A stretch of DNA of 64,000 nucleotides from the NCBI RefSeq assembly GCF_000383415.1, contig NZ_KB911258.1:206267-270266 (forward strand), written 5' to 3'. Numbering within the stretch: the stretch's first letter is position 1; each line of letters begins with the position of its first letter. The translations under genes were made by a program, and so were the position numbers. The DNA comes from Hyphomicrobium zavarzinii ATCC 27496 (GTDB lineage Bacteria > Pseudomonadota > Alphaproteobacteria > Rhizobiales > Hyphomicrobiaceae). Of the stretch, positions 42,889-52,398 are shown in pieces. The notes below the pieces were generated by a model. It was not told the DNA's origin. It saw nothing but the letters and a program-made list of their open reading frames with translations, and ran no database searches.

Positions 42889-45222
42889 ATGGCGGTTAAG
42901 ACAAGCGCACGCACGGCATGCTCAGTTCTCGTATTGGTTGGGCTTGGATCGCTCGCGAAAGCTCAAGAACAGCAAGCCGCCACGCCGCTGCCTCCCGTAA
43001 ACGTCACGACAACTCCGAAGGCCAAGCCCGCCAAGAAGGCGGCCGTCAAGAAGCAGTCTCCCGAGCTGGTGCCGGCCGCTGCGCCTCCTGCGCCGAGTTT
43101 CGAACCCGAGGCACCGCCTCAGGGCACGGCGTCGAAAGATGGCGGAAATGCCATCGGCGCATCGGGAGTGAGCGCGCTGCAGGTTCGCTCGAACGCGCCC
43201 AACGCAACGGTCGTCATGGAGGGTGCGCAGCTCCAGCAGTACAACAATTTGAGCATCGGCGATGTGGTCCGCCGGTTGCCGGGCGTGACGTTCCCCGGTG
43301 TGAACCGCTCGCGTGACATCAAGCTCCGCGGTATTGGCAAGGAGTATACTCAGGTTCTGCTGGACGGCCGCCCTCTCCTTGATGGCGACACGAGCCGCAA
43401 CATGGAGGTGGATCGCATTCCCGCCTCGCTCGTCGAGCGCATCGAGATCACGCGCACGCCGCTCGCAAGCATGGAGTCGCAGGGCGCGGCCGGAACGGTC
43501 AACATCATCACGCGCCGCGCATTCGGACCCTCCGGAGGTCAGGTCACGGTCGGTGGCGGACACCTCGAAGGAAACGGCACCCCGGGCGAGCTGTCCGGGT
43601 GGCAAGGCGGAGAGGCGGGGCCGCTGCGGTATTTCCTGGGCGGCGGGTACCAGCGGCGCCTCGTGCAGGAAAGCAAGACCGAGTACGTCTTCGATGGAGC
43701 GGGCGGACCAGACGGCGGCCAGCGTGTTCCGCAGCAACGGGAATTCGACGAGTACACGTTCCTGTCGCGTTTCGAGCTCGCCATCGATCCGGCGAACACG
43801 ATCGTGTTCTCGCCGAGCTACCTCAAGACGACAGAGGATCGCGATCAGCACTCGCTGCGCCTCAACGGTGCTCAGACTTACGTGAACCGGGACACGCATG
43901 AAGTTCGCGAGCGCATCCGCGAGACGTACGGCGCGAATGTCGAATGGCAGCATGACTTCGGCAACCAGATCGCCTCCCGCGTCTTCTTCGACTACCAGCA
44001 GGGCAGGGAGGACACGACGCGCGCCACGACCCGCACGAGCTACAATTCGTCCGGCGTCATCACGAGCGGCCCGACAGTTCAGGAGCCCCGCTATGTCCCG
44101 ATCGATCTGGACCGGATCGCCACCGGCGCCGACCTCAAGGCCCGCCTCGGCCGCCACACCCTTGAAACCGGCTTCGGCTGGGCACAGAGGGGCCATGAGG
44201 AGAACGCCATCATCGGCTTCACGCCACGGCCCGTGCCCGAGCGGACGTACGAGGTGACCGAGGACATCTACCACGCCTACATCAGCGATAGCGTATCGCT
44301 CATCGGCAACGATCTCCTGACGATCGGCCTGCGCCTCGAGCACAGCATGACCGAGACTGTCGACGTGACCAAAACAGGCACGGAGCAGGACAGCACGGAC
44401 CTCAATCCCACCATCAACTACCGGCTCTCCGCGACGTCCGACCTCGATTTCCGCTTCGGCGTGGCGCGGACGCTGCGACGCCCTGATCTCGGCGACCTGA
44501 CGCCGACGCTGGTCGAGGAGGACGGCACGCTCTCTGCGCCCCATACGCGTGGCAACCCCAACCTCACGCCCGAGAAGATTTGGGGGCTCGACGTCGGTGG
44601 CGACTACTTCCTGTTCAATCGCACTGGCCTTCTGTCGGCGAATTTTTTCGCACGCTCGTTCCAGGATAAAATCGAGGGTTCCTTGTCGCTGGAAGGCGGC
44701 GATTGGGTCGACACCTTGCGCAACGCAGGTGACGGCGAGCTTTACGGCGTGGAACTCGAAGCGCGCGTTCCCTTCGTTTTCATCGGGCTTCCCGATCTCA
44801 CGCTGTGGGGCAATGCCACGGCGATGAAATCCGAGCTGACCGATCGGCTGACCGGCCAGACGAGGCCGTTCGACGAGCAGCCGGAATTCGTCACCAACAT
44901 CGGGTTCGACTACTACGTCCCGGCCTTGGCCACGACGTTCGGGCTTGGTTACAACCGCACCTACGCCTACGACCAGGACATCCTGATGGTGGACGGAACA
45001 AGACAGCAGACCAGCTTCTCGGACCTCGATCGCCTCGACGCCTCGGTGAGAATCTCGCTCGACAAAGAGGTCGTGCTGACGCTCACCGCGAGCAACCTGT
45101 TGCGTCCCGACGACGTGCGCACCCTCGTCATCCGCGATGCGAGCGGGGCCGTCGACAGCACGACGGTGAGCACGGAGCCGAGCCCGTCCCTCTATTACGG
45201 AAAGCTCTCGTTCGGCTGGTAA
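42889..45222 (+). CDS. TonB-dependent outer-membrane receptor
   Basis: A 777-residue receptor. After a signal peptide comes an Ala/Pro/Lys-rich linker (about residues 35-80), then a plug domain (NLSIGDVVRRLPGVTFPGV, IKLRGIGKEYTQVLLDGRPL, ASMESQGAAGTVNIITRRA) and a 22-strand-type barrel ending YYGKLSFGW with a terminal Trp. GAAAGGGGAT precedes the ATG. The ligand cannot be read from the sequence; the neighbouring PepSY protein favours an iron chelate. Another metal complex, including lanthanide, is a weaker option given xoxF in the same region. Confidence 0.92.
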   Translation: MAVKTSARTACSVLVLVGLGSLAKAQEQQAATPLPPVNVTTTPKAKPAKKAAVKKQSPELVPAAAPPAPSFEPEAPPQGTASKDGGNAIGASGVSALQVRSNAPNATVVMEGAQLQQYNNLSIGDVVRRLPGVTFPGVNRSRDIKLRGIGKEYTQVLLDGRPLLDGDTSRNMEVDRIPASLVERIEITRTPLASMESQGAAGTVNIITRRAFGPSGGQVTVGGGHLEGNGTPGELSGWQGGEAGPLRYFLGGGYQRRLVQESKTEYVFDGAGGPDGGQRVPQQREFDEYTFLSRFELAIDPANTIVFSPSYLKTTEDRDQHSLRLNGAQTYVNRDTHEVRERIRETYGANVEWQHDFGNQIASRVFFDYQQGREDTTRATTRTSYNSSGVITSGPTVQEPRYVPIDLDRIATGADLKARLGRHTLETGFGWAQRGHEENAIIGFTPRPVPERTYEVTEDIYHAYISDSVSLIGNDLLTIGLRLEHSMTETVDVTKTGTEQDSTDLNPTINYRLSATSDLDFRFGVARTLRRPDLGDLTPTLVEEDGTLSAPHTRGNPNLTPEKIWGLDVGGDYFLFNRTGLLSANFFARSFQDKIEGSLSLEGGDWVDTLRNAGDGELYGVELEARVPFVFIGLPDLTLWGNATAMKSELTDRLTGQTRPFDEQPEFVTNIGFDYYVPALATTFGLGYNRTYAYDQDILMVDGTRQQTSFSDLDRLDASVRISLDKEVVLTLTASNLLRPDDVRTLVIRDASGAVDSTTVSTEPSPSLYYGKLSFGW

Positions 45223-45241
45223 GGCGACGGTATCGCGTTCG

Positions 45242-45273
45242 ACGGGCAGCGTGGCACAGGCCGCGCTGCCCGT
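45242..45273 (+). terminator. Hairpin downstream of the TonB receptor gene
   Basis: A 13-bp stem with one G:T pair (45242-45254 with 45261-45273) and a 6-nt loop lies 20 nt after the receptor stop. No T run follows, so it may act with Rho or as a 3' stabiliser. Confidence 0.55.
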
Positions 45274-45495
45274 GCTGCATCTCGCGTGAATCTCGCCGCC
45301 CATCCAGACCAACTCAAAGGCAAGCGCCGGGTTCGTTCCCGGCCCACGCCCGCTGCCGCCATCGTTTGGATGGCCGGCCAAAACCCGCGGCGACAATCCC
45401 CGCCCCCTCGCCCTCGCTCGAAATGGCCTCGCATTGCCCCGCGACCGCGGTCCCGCATGGCTTCGCTCGCGGGCACCTTTACGCCATTTGGAATC

Positions 45496-45521
45496 TGGTA
45501 TATACCATTTGGTATATACCA
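45496..45521 (+). promoter_or_regulatory. Tandem operators for the GntR regulator, upstream of DMGDH-like gene 1
   Basis: Two perfect 12-bp palindromes TGGTATATACCA (45496-45507 and 45510-45521) separated by 2 bp, 31 nt before the start at 45553. They match the TGGTNTATACCA pair at 52300-52328 and resemble operators of the HutC/NagR-type GntR subfamily. The only GntR gene in the window is at 48017. The rest of the 330-nt gap before the gene shows no ORF. Confidence 0.75.
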
Positions 45522-45552
45522 ATAAAGCTATCAGAATCCGGGGGCTTCAGTT

Positions 45553-47997
45553 ATGGGTGCGGTTCCGCAAACAGCGCGTGTCGTGATTATCGGGGGAGGG
45601 ATCGCGGGCTGTTCCACGGCCTATCACCTCGCCCAATTAGGGTGGACCGATGTGGTGGTTCTGGAGCGGGGAAAGCTGACGTCGGGTTCCACCTGGCACG
45701 CGGCGGGAATGGTGGGGCAGCTTCGATCTAGCTCGAATATCACCGAGCTCTTGCGCTACTCGGTCAAGCTCTATGGCAGCCTCGAGCAGGAGACGGGACT
45801 GGCCACGGGATGGAAGGCCAACGGCTCGCTAAGGCTCTGCTGCACGAAGGAGCGGCGCATCGAGTTCCTGCGCCAGCTCACCACGGCGCGCTCCTTCGGC
45901 CTGGAGATGGACCTGCTGACACCGCGCGAGATCGAGGCGCTCTGTCCGGGCATCGTGACATCGGATGTGGATAGCGGTCTCTTCGTGGCCTCGGACGGCG
46001 TCGCCAACCCCTCTGATCTCGTTCAGTCCCTCGCCAAGGGGGCCAGGATGAAGGGTGTGCGGATCTTCGAGGACACGCCCGTCACCGGCATCGAGGTTCG
46101 CGACGGCGAGGTCGACGCCGTCATCACCGCGGCCGGGCGGATCGCGTGCGAGGCGGTCGCGGTCTGCGGCGGCATCTGGTCGAGAGAGCTGGCGCGCAGC
46201 GTCGGCGTGCGCCTGCCGATCCAGCCGGCGCATCATCAGTACTTCGTCACCGAGACCATGGACGGCCTGCGGCGCGACATGCCGTCCATCAGAGACCCCG
46301 ACAACAAGACCTATTTCAAGGAGGAGGTCGGCGGTCTCATCGCCGGCGGATATGAAGCCAATCCCATCGGCTATGCGCCGAGGCCTGGGCTCGACGATGA
46401 GCAGTTCAAGCTCTTCCCCGAGTTCATGGATCACTTCGAGCAGTTCCTGCCCGCCATGATGAAGCGCTTTCCAGCGCTCTCGGGCGTCGGCATCAAGAAG
46501 TGGTACAACGGCCTCGAGTCCTTCACCGAGGATACGAACTTCGTCATCGGCGAGGCGCCTGAGCTGAAAGGCTTCTTCGTCGCCTGCGGCTTCAACGCCA
46601 TGGGGATCGCGGCCGGCGGCGGGGCGGGCATGGCGCTTGCGCACTGGGTCGTCCACGGCGAGCCGCCGTTCGATCTCTGGCCCGTCGACATCCGCCGCTT
46701 CTCGGCTTTCCACGCTTCCGACCGCGGCGTGCTTGTGCGCTCGCTCGAAGGGCAGGGCCATCACTATGCGATGCATTGGCCCCACTACGAGTTCGAGGCG
46801 GGCCGTCCGCTGAGGCGCAGCGCACTCTACGATCGCCTCGGTCAGCAACGGGCGTGCTTCGGTAGCAAGGCCGGATGGGAGCGGCCGAACTGGTTCGCGC
46901 CTCCAGGTGTCGAAGCCAAGGATGTCTACACCTTCGGCCGGCCGAACTGGTTCGAGCACGTGGGCGCGGAGCATCGCGCCTGCCGCGAGCAGGCGGTCGT
47001 ATTCGACCAGTCCTCGTTCTCGAAGTTCATGCTGATCGGCCAGGATGCCGAGCGCGTTTTGCAGCGCATCGCGGCGGCCGATATGAGCCAGGAGCCGGGC
47101 CGGATCATCTATGCACAGATGCTGAACGATCGCGGCGGCATCGAATGCGATCTCACCGTGACCCGTTTGTCTCGGGACAGCTACTACGTCGTCACCGGAA
47201 CAGCGGTGGGTGAGCACGACCGAAGCTACATCGAGAGGCACATCGGACAGGGCGAGAACGCCTATTGCGTGGACGTCACGTCTGCCTTCGGCGTGCTGGG
47301 GCTGATGGGGCCGAATTCACGCGCGATCCTGGCGGAGATCGCAGAAGCCGACCTCTCCTCCGAGGCATTCCCGTTCGGGCACTGTCGCGACATCATCGTC
47401 GCGGGCGCACCCGTGCGGGCCCTGCGCATGACGTTCGTAGGTGAGTTGGGCTGGGAGCTGCACATTCCGACCGAGTACATGCTCACGGTTTACGACGCGC
47501 TCAAGAAGGCCGGTGAGAAATTCGGCCTCCGCGACGCGGGCTATCGCGCGATCGACTCCTTGCGCCTGGAAAAAGGACTGTGTGTCTGGGGTGCCGAGGT
47601 CGGCCCCGACAACACGCCGCTCGAAGCGGGGCTCGGTTTCGCCGTGGCCTTCGACAAGCCCATGCCCTTCAGGGGACGCGACGCGCTCATTGCTCAACGC
47701 GGCACTGCTCCGACGAAACGCCTCGCGACTTTGATCGCCGAGGCACCGGGCGCAATTCTGCTTGGCCGCGAAACGATCTACCGGGACGGCCGGCCGGTGG
47801 GCTGGCTCACGAGCGGAGGTTACGGCCATGCCATCGGCAAGCCGCTCGGCCTCGGCTACGTTCGCAATGCTGCGGGTGTCACCGACGACGATCTGCGGAG
47901 CGGCAAGTACGAGCTCGAGGTGGCGGGCGAGCGCATTCCCGCGACGCTCGTGATCGGCGCCGCCTACGATCCGGAAAACGAAAAATTCCGAGGCTAG
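45553..47997 (+). CDS. Dimethylglycine/sarcosine dehydrogenase-like flavoprotein 1 (DAO + GcvT)
   Basis: An 814-residue enzyme expected to oxidise an N-methyl group and hand the C1 unit to a folate or H4MPT-type carrier. An N-terminal FAD domain begins VVIIGGGIAGCSTAYHL; His49 in STWHAAGMVGQ is the site of covalent FAD attachment in this family. A linker with GWERPNWF (about residues 443-450) precedes the GcvT domain (about 480-800; DRGGIECDLTVTRL, GELGWELHIPTEY). Two operators precede it, and it converges on the GntR gene 19 nt after its stop. The substrate (dimethylglycine, sarcosine or another methylamine) is not decided by sequence. Confidence 0.88.
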   Translation: MGAVPQTARVVIIGGGIAGCSTAYHLAQLGWTDVVVLERGKLTSGSTWHAAGMVGQLRSSSNITELLRYSVKLYGSLEQETGLATGWKANGSLRLCCTKERRIEFLRQLTTARSFGLEMDLLTPREIEALCPGIVTSDVDSGLFVASDGVANPSDLVQSLAKGARMKGVRIFEDTPVTGIEVRDGEVDAVITAAGRIACEAVAVCGGIWSRELARSVGVRLPIQPAHHQYFVTETMDGLRRDMPSIRDPDNKTYFKEEVGGLIAGGYEANPIGYAPRPGLDDEQFKLFPEFMDHFEQFLPAMMKRFPALSGVGIKKWYNGLESFTEDTNFVIGEAPELKGFFVACGFNAMGIAAGGGAGMALAHWVVHGEPPFDLWPVDIRRFSAFHASDRGVLVRSLEGQGHHYAMHWPHYEFEAGRPLRRSALYDRLGQQRACFGSKAGWERPNWFAPPGVEAKDVYTFGRPNWFEHVGAEHRACREQAVVFDQSSFSKFMLIGQDAERVLQRIAAADMSQEPGRIIYAQMLNDRGGIECDLTVTRLSRDSYYVVTGTAVGEHDRSYIERHIGQGENAYCVDVTSAFGVLGLMGPNSRAILAEIAEADLSSEAFPFGHCRDIIVAGAPVRALRMTFVGELGWELHIPTEYMLTVYDALKKAGEKFGLRDAGYRAIDSLRLEKGLCVWGAEVGPDNTPLEAGLGFAVAFDKPMPFRGRDALIAQRGTAPTKRLATLIAEAPGAILLGRETIYRDGRPVGWLTSGGYGHAIGKPLGLGYVRNAAGVTDDDLRSGKYELEVAGERIPATLVIGAAYDPENEKFRG

Positions 47998-48016
47998 CGC
48001 GCGAAGGCAGGCTGGC

Positions 48017-48742
48017 TCACGCGAAGTCGGCCGAGATGAGAAACTCGGCCAGCTCGAAGCGCCAGTCCTGCCTGTCGTAGGCGAAGGGCTCGCCGTCCGC
48101 GTCGAACATCGTCTGCGTGAGCGCGATGTTCGGCGAGCCCTTGGCGACACCGAGCACGCTCGCATCCTCATCGGAGAGAAACGCGCCCCGCAGCGTGGCA
48201 TCGGCGTGGCCTACGGAGATGCCGTACGTATCCTCCCACAGCGAGAGGATCGATCCGGTGAGCGTGTGAGAGAAGAAATCGGGAAAGCGCGCGCATCCGA
48301 GATACATCGTTTCGATGGCCGCAGGCTTGCCGCCAAGCTGCAGCAGGCGGCGCACGAAATAGGCGTCCTCGTTTCTCCTGAGCTTCAAGGGCTCGCGGGC
48401 GAACTCCGGCGGAATGACCTTCTCGGCGTGCAGCAGCACAGAGCCGGCCTCTTTGCCGCGCACGGCCGCGCTGTTGATGAAGCTCACCGATTTCATGAGC
48501 GCGAATTGCAGGCGCGCTTCCGAGACGAACCAGCCGCGCCGGTGCGAGCGCGAGACGAGCCCTTCGCTTTCGAGCCGCTCGTAGATGCGCCGCGCGGTCA
48601 TGCGGCTGATGTTGCGCACATCGCCGAGTTCGCGCTCCGAAGGCAACCGCGTGCCGGGCGCAAGCGCACCGGATCTGATCTGGCCTGCGATGTCGTCGCA
48701 GATCACCTTGATGATCGGAACGGATTGTACCTCACTGGTCAA
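48017..48742 (-). CDS. GntR-family regulator (HutC/UTRA type)
   Basis: A 241-residue repressor: an N-terminal winged helix (IIKVICDDIAGQIRSGALAP, RLPSERELGDVRNISRMTARRIYERLESEGLV, about residues 9-65) and a UTRA ligand-binding domain (from about 80, ending WRFELAEFLIS). Such proteins are released from DNA by small metabolites. It is the third gene behind DMGDH-like 2 and the kinase on the minus strand, with a 173-nt gap that may hold its own promoter (AGTAGTATATCT at about 48777-48788 resembles a half operator). The paired TGGTNTATACCA sites are its probable targets. Confidence 0.88.
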   Translation of the reverse strand: MTSEVQSVPIIKVICDDIAGQIRSGALAPGTRLPSERELGDVRNISRMTARRIYERLESEGLVSRSHRRGWFVSEARLQFALMKSVSFINSAAVRGKEAGSVLLHAEKVIPPEFAREPLKLRRNEDAYFVRRLLQLGGKPAAIETMYLGCARFPDFFSHTLTGSILSLWEDTYGISVGHADATLRGAFLSDEDASVLGVAKGSPNIALTQTMFDADGEPFAYDRQDWRFELAEFLISADFA

Positions 48743-48915
48743 ACTCGAGCTCCCGTGTGTGTCGCTTCTCGACGGGAGATATACTACTCGGGGCGCGCTG
48801 CCCAGGTCATCGTCGCGCTGAGCTGACGATCTGTTGTGGCCGCGAGCGGAAAGAGGCAGTCGGCCGGGACGATCGCAGATATGTCCCGGCCGACCGGCGG
48901 AGCGCCCCCGAGCGC

Positions 48916-49869
48916 CTACCCGCGAACGCGGTCGATGTGCTTGCCGAAATCAGGACTTTCCATGATTTCTTTGCACCGGTTGAAGCGGTCCATCGTGTAC
49001 TGCCAGAAGTCGTCGAAGGGATAGTGGATGTCGGAGGGCTTGAGCGGGTTCTTGTTGGCCACCTGCAGCGCGCCCCAAAGGGTCCACAGCAGAAACACCA
49101 TGGCCTTCTGCAGGATCATGCGGCTGTAGAGCTTGTCGGAGAATTCGCCCTTGTTGTAGGCGGTGAGCATGGCGCGATCCTGCGCCTCGTCGAAGTAGGC
49201 TTCGACGGAGAGGTCCCCGAGATCCCACATGGGATCGTTGCTGCCCGCGAACTCCCAATCCAGCAGATAGAGCTTGCTCGGCGTGTTGATGAAGTTCTCC
49301 GGAACCGGATCGTTGTGGCTCGGAACCAGCGGCAGCGCACCCTTCTTGAGCGCATCGCGAACCACGAGCGCTTCCTTCTGCATGACGTCGTAGCCGTCTG
49401 GAAAGCGGCCGCCCATCTGCTTCAGAACGTCGAGATACTCCTTGGCTTTCTCGACGTCGTTGAACTCCTGGTGGAAGGTGGCCCCGGAGCGATGAAGCGT
49501 GCCGAACACCGCGCCCGCTCGCGCGCAGATCGTCAGGTCCTTGAACAAGGCGGGCGTCATCATGGTGGCGCCTTCGATGTAGCGGGTGAGCTGGACGCCT
49601 GTGCCAGCCTCGTAGAATACGAGCTCCGCATTGACGCCAAGCTCGGAGGTCAGCCGGCCGGCCTGCTCGTCCGCGCGCCGGTCGACGTACTGCTCCGTGC
49701 CTTCGCCCGGAACGCGCAGCACATAGGAATTGCCTCCCGCAGTCACTTTGTAGTTGCGATTAGTGAGGCCGCCGACCTTCAGGATCTGGATGTCCTCGGG
49801 CCGAAACGTGCGCAGTTGCGGCACGCGCGCCAACGTCGCTTGCAGACGTGTGGTCTCTGAAGTCTCCAT
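48916..49869 (-). CDS. Choline/aminoglycoside-kinase-like phosphotransferase 1
   Basis: A 317-residue kinase of the APH/choline-kinase fold. The nucleotide loop GGLTNRNYKVTAGGNSYVLRVPG lies at about residues 33-55, the Brenner-type catalytic motif is SHNDPVPENF (about 206-215), and the metal motif is YLLDWEFAGSNDPMWDL. GGGGAAA precedes the start. It is 17 nt after DMGDH-like 2. Phosphorylation of choline, ethanolamine or a related alcohol is expected from the family; the true substrate is unknown. It is paralogous to the kinase at 57286. Confidence 0.88.
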   Translation of the reverse strand: METSETTRLQATLARVPQLRTFRPEDIQILKVGGLTNRNYKVTAGGNSYVLRVPGEGTEQYVDRRADEQAGRLTSELGVNAELVFYEAGTGVQLTRYIEGATMMTPALFKDLTICARAGAVFGTLHRSGATFHQEFNDVEKAKEYLDVLKQMGGRFPDGYDVMQKEALVVRDALKKGALPLVPSHNDPVPENFINTPSKLYLLDWEFAGSNDPMWDLGDLSVEAYFDEAQDRAMLTAYNKGEFSDKLYSRMILQKAMVFLLWTLWGALQVANKNPLKPSDIHYPFDDFWQYTMDRFNRCKEIMESPDFGKHIDRVRG

Positions 49870-49886
49870 GTCATTTCCCCGTTTCT

Positions 49887-52280
49887 CTAGATTTCTTTTA
49901 GAAGGTCGCGTTTCGTGGTGCGTAGCAGCGGGCTCAGCTCGCCGAAGCTCTCGATTTCGAAAGTGCCTGACGAAACCAGCGCGGCGGGCACGTAGGCGTT
50001 CACCGCCGTCTTGCCGATGGAATGGGCAAAAGCCGCGCTCGTCGTGGCCCCGATGATCTCGCCGTTGGCGTAGACGGCCTCGCCGCCGAACGCGTTGCCG
50101 AGGCTCCCTGCGATGAACGTTGAGAGCCGCCGCGACGGTCCTTCGGCTTTTATCTTGCGGAGCGCGGCCTGCGAGAGGAAGGGATCCCGATCGAGATCGA
50201 CACAGAAGCCGAGACCGGCTTCGTAAGGGTTGCAGTCGGGCGTGATGTCACTGCCCCAATACCGGTAGCCCTTCTCGATCCTGAGGGAGTCGAGCGCGCG
50301 ATAGCCCACGTTGCGCAGGCCAAACGGCTTCCCGGCTTCCATCAGGCGCTCGTAAACATCGCAGGCAAACTCGGCCGGGATGTGCAACTCCCATCCCGCC
50401 TCGCCAGCGAAGCTGATGGGCAGCGCGCGAACGGAGGCCGCGCCGATCACGATATGGCTGAGATCACGCCCGTTGAGCGCGCTTTCGTAGGTGTCGATGG
50501 CGACAGTGACGATGTCGGGCGCCTTGGGGCCTGTCACCAGCAGCACGGACCAGGCGGACGTCACATCCTCGATCGTGAAGCGCGCGTTGGCCGGGGCGTT
50601 GGCGCGGATCCATTCGATGTCGCGCGTGCCGTTGCCGGTGCCGGTCACGTAGTAGAAGCGATCGTCCGAAAGCCGCGTGATCGAGACGTCGGCCTCGATG
50701 CCGCCCCGCTTGCTGCAAAGCTGCGTGTAGCTCACGGTCCCGGCGGGCTTGTCGAGGTTGCGAACCGAGAGGTATTGCAGCGCGCCGAGAGCGCCGGGCC
50801 CGTGGATCTCGTATTTCGCGAACGAGGTGAGATCCAGGATGCCCGCGTTGTTGCGGACGGCGTGGTGCTCCTCCGCGACCGTCGAAAACCAGTTTGGACG
50901 GTCGAAGCTCGGCCGGTCCTCGGTCTCGCCGCGGGTCGCAAACCAGTTCGGCCGTTCCCAGCCGAACTTCGCGCCATAGATGGCTCCGCGTTGCTTGAGC
51001 AGCGGATAGAGCGGGCTTTTGCGCAGCCCGCGGGCGGATGTGTGCTCGTAGCCCGGAGGCTGCAGGCGATAATGCGCCCCGTACACTTCGATGGCACGGG
51101 GGTAGATATAGGACTTGGTGCCGTGATGGGCGCCGAACCGCCGCGCATCTACCGGCCAGAGATCCAGCGAAGGTTGTCCCTCCAGAATCCATTCGGCCAT
51201 CACCTTGCCGATGCCGCCTCCCGCGGCGATGCCGACGACACAACCCGAGGCGACGAACGCGTTGTCGAGCCCCGGGATCGGTCCCATCACGAAGTCGCCA
51301 TCGGCCGAGAACGGGATCGGCCCGGTGACGAAGTCGCGGATGCCGATCTTGCCGAGAACGGGCGTTCGCTTCATCGCAGCTTCGATGAACGGCTCGAAGC
51401 GATCCATGGCGGGCGGCAGCAGCTCCTGCCCGAAAGCGCTGGGAATGGGCTCAGCGTCGAAGGTGGCTGTGTTGGGCTCCCAGCAGCCGAACACCAAGCC
51501 GTTGGTTTCCGGCTTGTAGTAGATCGAGAGGTCCGGATCGCGTACTGAAGGCATGCTGGAGTTGATGCCCTCGATCGGCTCCGTGATAAGATACTGGTGA
51601 ACCAGCCCGCAGCAGGCGAGGTTCACCTGCATCAGCTTGCCGATCTCGCGCGCCCACACACCCGCCGCGTTCACGACGATGCGGCACGTGAGATCGCCCT
51701 GTGTCGTGCGCACCTGCGTGAGGCGCCGGTCTTTCCGTTCGAACCCGGTCACGGCGGCGTGCTGGATGATCCTGGCGCCGTGCTTGCGGGCGCCGGCCGC
51801 GAAGGACAGCGTGAGGCTCGTGGGATCCGCGACGCCGTCTCCAGGAACATAGAGCGCGCCGAGAATATCCCTCGTTTCCGCGATGGGAAACAAGTTGCGG
51901 ACTTCCTCGGGGCTGATGATATCGGCTTCGAGGCCGACGCTCTTGGCGATGGTGTTGGAACGCTTCGCCTCGAGCAGGCGCTCGGCGTTCGAGACCAGCC
52001 TCAAGCTGCCGGTTCGCCGCCAGCCCGACGCGAGCCCGGTCTCAGCTTCGAGTGTCTCGTAGATCTCCACACTCGATTGCAGCATGCGGCTCAGATTGCG
52101 GGAGGCGCGCAATTGCCCGACCATGCCCGCAGCATGCCAGGTCGAGCCGTGTGTCAGCTCGTTCTTTTCGAGCAGGACGACGTCCTTCGCGCCTGCCTTC
52201 GCCAGATGATAGGCGATCGATGTGCCGAGAACGCCGCCGCCGATCACGACGATGTCCGCTTGGGAAGGAAACGCTGTCAT
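49887..52280 (-). CDS. Dimethylglycine/sarcosine dehydrogenase-like flavoprotein 2 (DAO + GcvT)
   Basis: A 797-residue paralogue of the enzyme at 45553. The FAD loop is IVVIGGGVLGTSIAYHL and the covalent-flavin His49 lies in HGSTWHAAGMVGQ. GWERPNWF and a second RPNWF occur at about residues 440-465, followed by a GcvT domain (KRGGIEADVSITRL, GEAGWELHIPAEF). GGAG lies upstream of the ATG, and the tandem operators at 52300-52328 sit just before it. It forms an operon with kinase 1 and the GntR gene. Confidence 0.88.
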   Translation of the reverse strand: MTAFPSQADIVVIGGGVLGTSIAYHLAKAGAKDVVLLEKNELTHGSTWHAAGMVGQLRASRNLSRMLQSSVEIYETLEAETGLASGWRRTGSLRLVSNAERLLEAKRSNTIAKSVGLEADIISPEEVRNLFPIAETRDILGALYVPGDGVADPTSLTLSFAAGARKHGARIIQHAAVTGFERKDRRLTQVRTTQGDLTCRIVVNAAGVWAREIGKLMQVNLACCGLVHQYLITEPIEGINSSMPSVRDPDLSIYYKPETNGLVFGCWEPNTATFDAEPIPSAFGQELLPPAMDRFEPFIEAAMKRTPVLGKIGIRDFVTGPIPFSADGDFVMGPIPGLDNAFVASGCVVGIAAGGGIGKVMAEWILEGQPSLDLWPVDARRFGAHHGTKSYIYPRAIEVYGAHYRLQPPGYEHTSARGLRKSPLYPLLKQRGAIYGAKFGWERPNWFATRGETEDRPSFDRPNWFSTVAEEHHAVRNNAGILDLTSFAKYEIHGPGALGALQYLSVRNLDKPAGTVSYTQLCSKRGGIEADVSITRLSDDRFYYVTGTGNGTRDIEWIRANAPANARFTIEDVTSAWSVLLVTGPKAPDIVTVAIDTYESALNGRDLSHIVIGAASVRALPISFAGEAGWELHIPAEFACDVYERLMEAGKPFGLRNVGYRALDSLRIEKGYRYWGSDITPDCNPYEAGLGFCVDLDRDPFLSQAALRKIKAEGPSRRLSTFIAGSLGNAFGGEAVYANGEIIGATTSAAFAHSIGKTAVNAYVPAALVSSGTFEIESFGELSPLLRTTKRDLLKEI

Positions 52281-52299
52281 TGCTTGGCTCCGGAATGCC

Positions 52300-52328
52300 T
52301 GGTGTATACCAGATTCTGGTCTATACCA
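52300..52328 (-). promoter_or_regulatory. Tandem operators for the GntR regulator, upstream of DMGDH-like gene 2
   Basis: TGGTGTATACCA (52300-52311) and TGGTCTATACCA (52317-52328), 5 bp apart, 19 nt before the start at 52280. Together with 45496-45521 they define the consensus TGGTNTATACCA. Confidence 0.72.
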
Positions 52329-52398
52329 TCACAATCAAAACGCCATTGCAAGACGGCATCGATCGTATTTGTTCTGAAATTCGATGGCTCAAAGAAAT

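Noticed and set aside
42889-45222. Calling the TonB receptor LutH
   Set aside because: It is 33 kb from the lut-like set and is paired with a PepSY membrane protein, which points more to iron; the sequence alone cannot decide.
42922-45522. 866-residue open frame opposite the TonB receptor
   Set aside because: It lies antisense to a well-supported receptor gene, has Arg/Ala/Gly-rich low-complexity translation and no domain; a GC-rich shadow frame.
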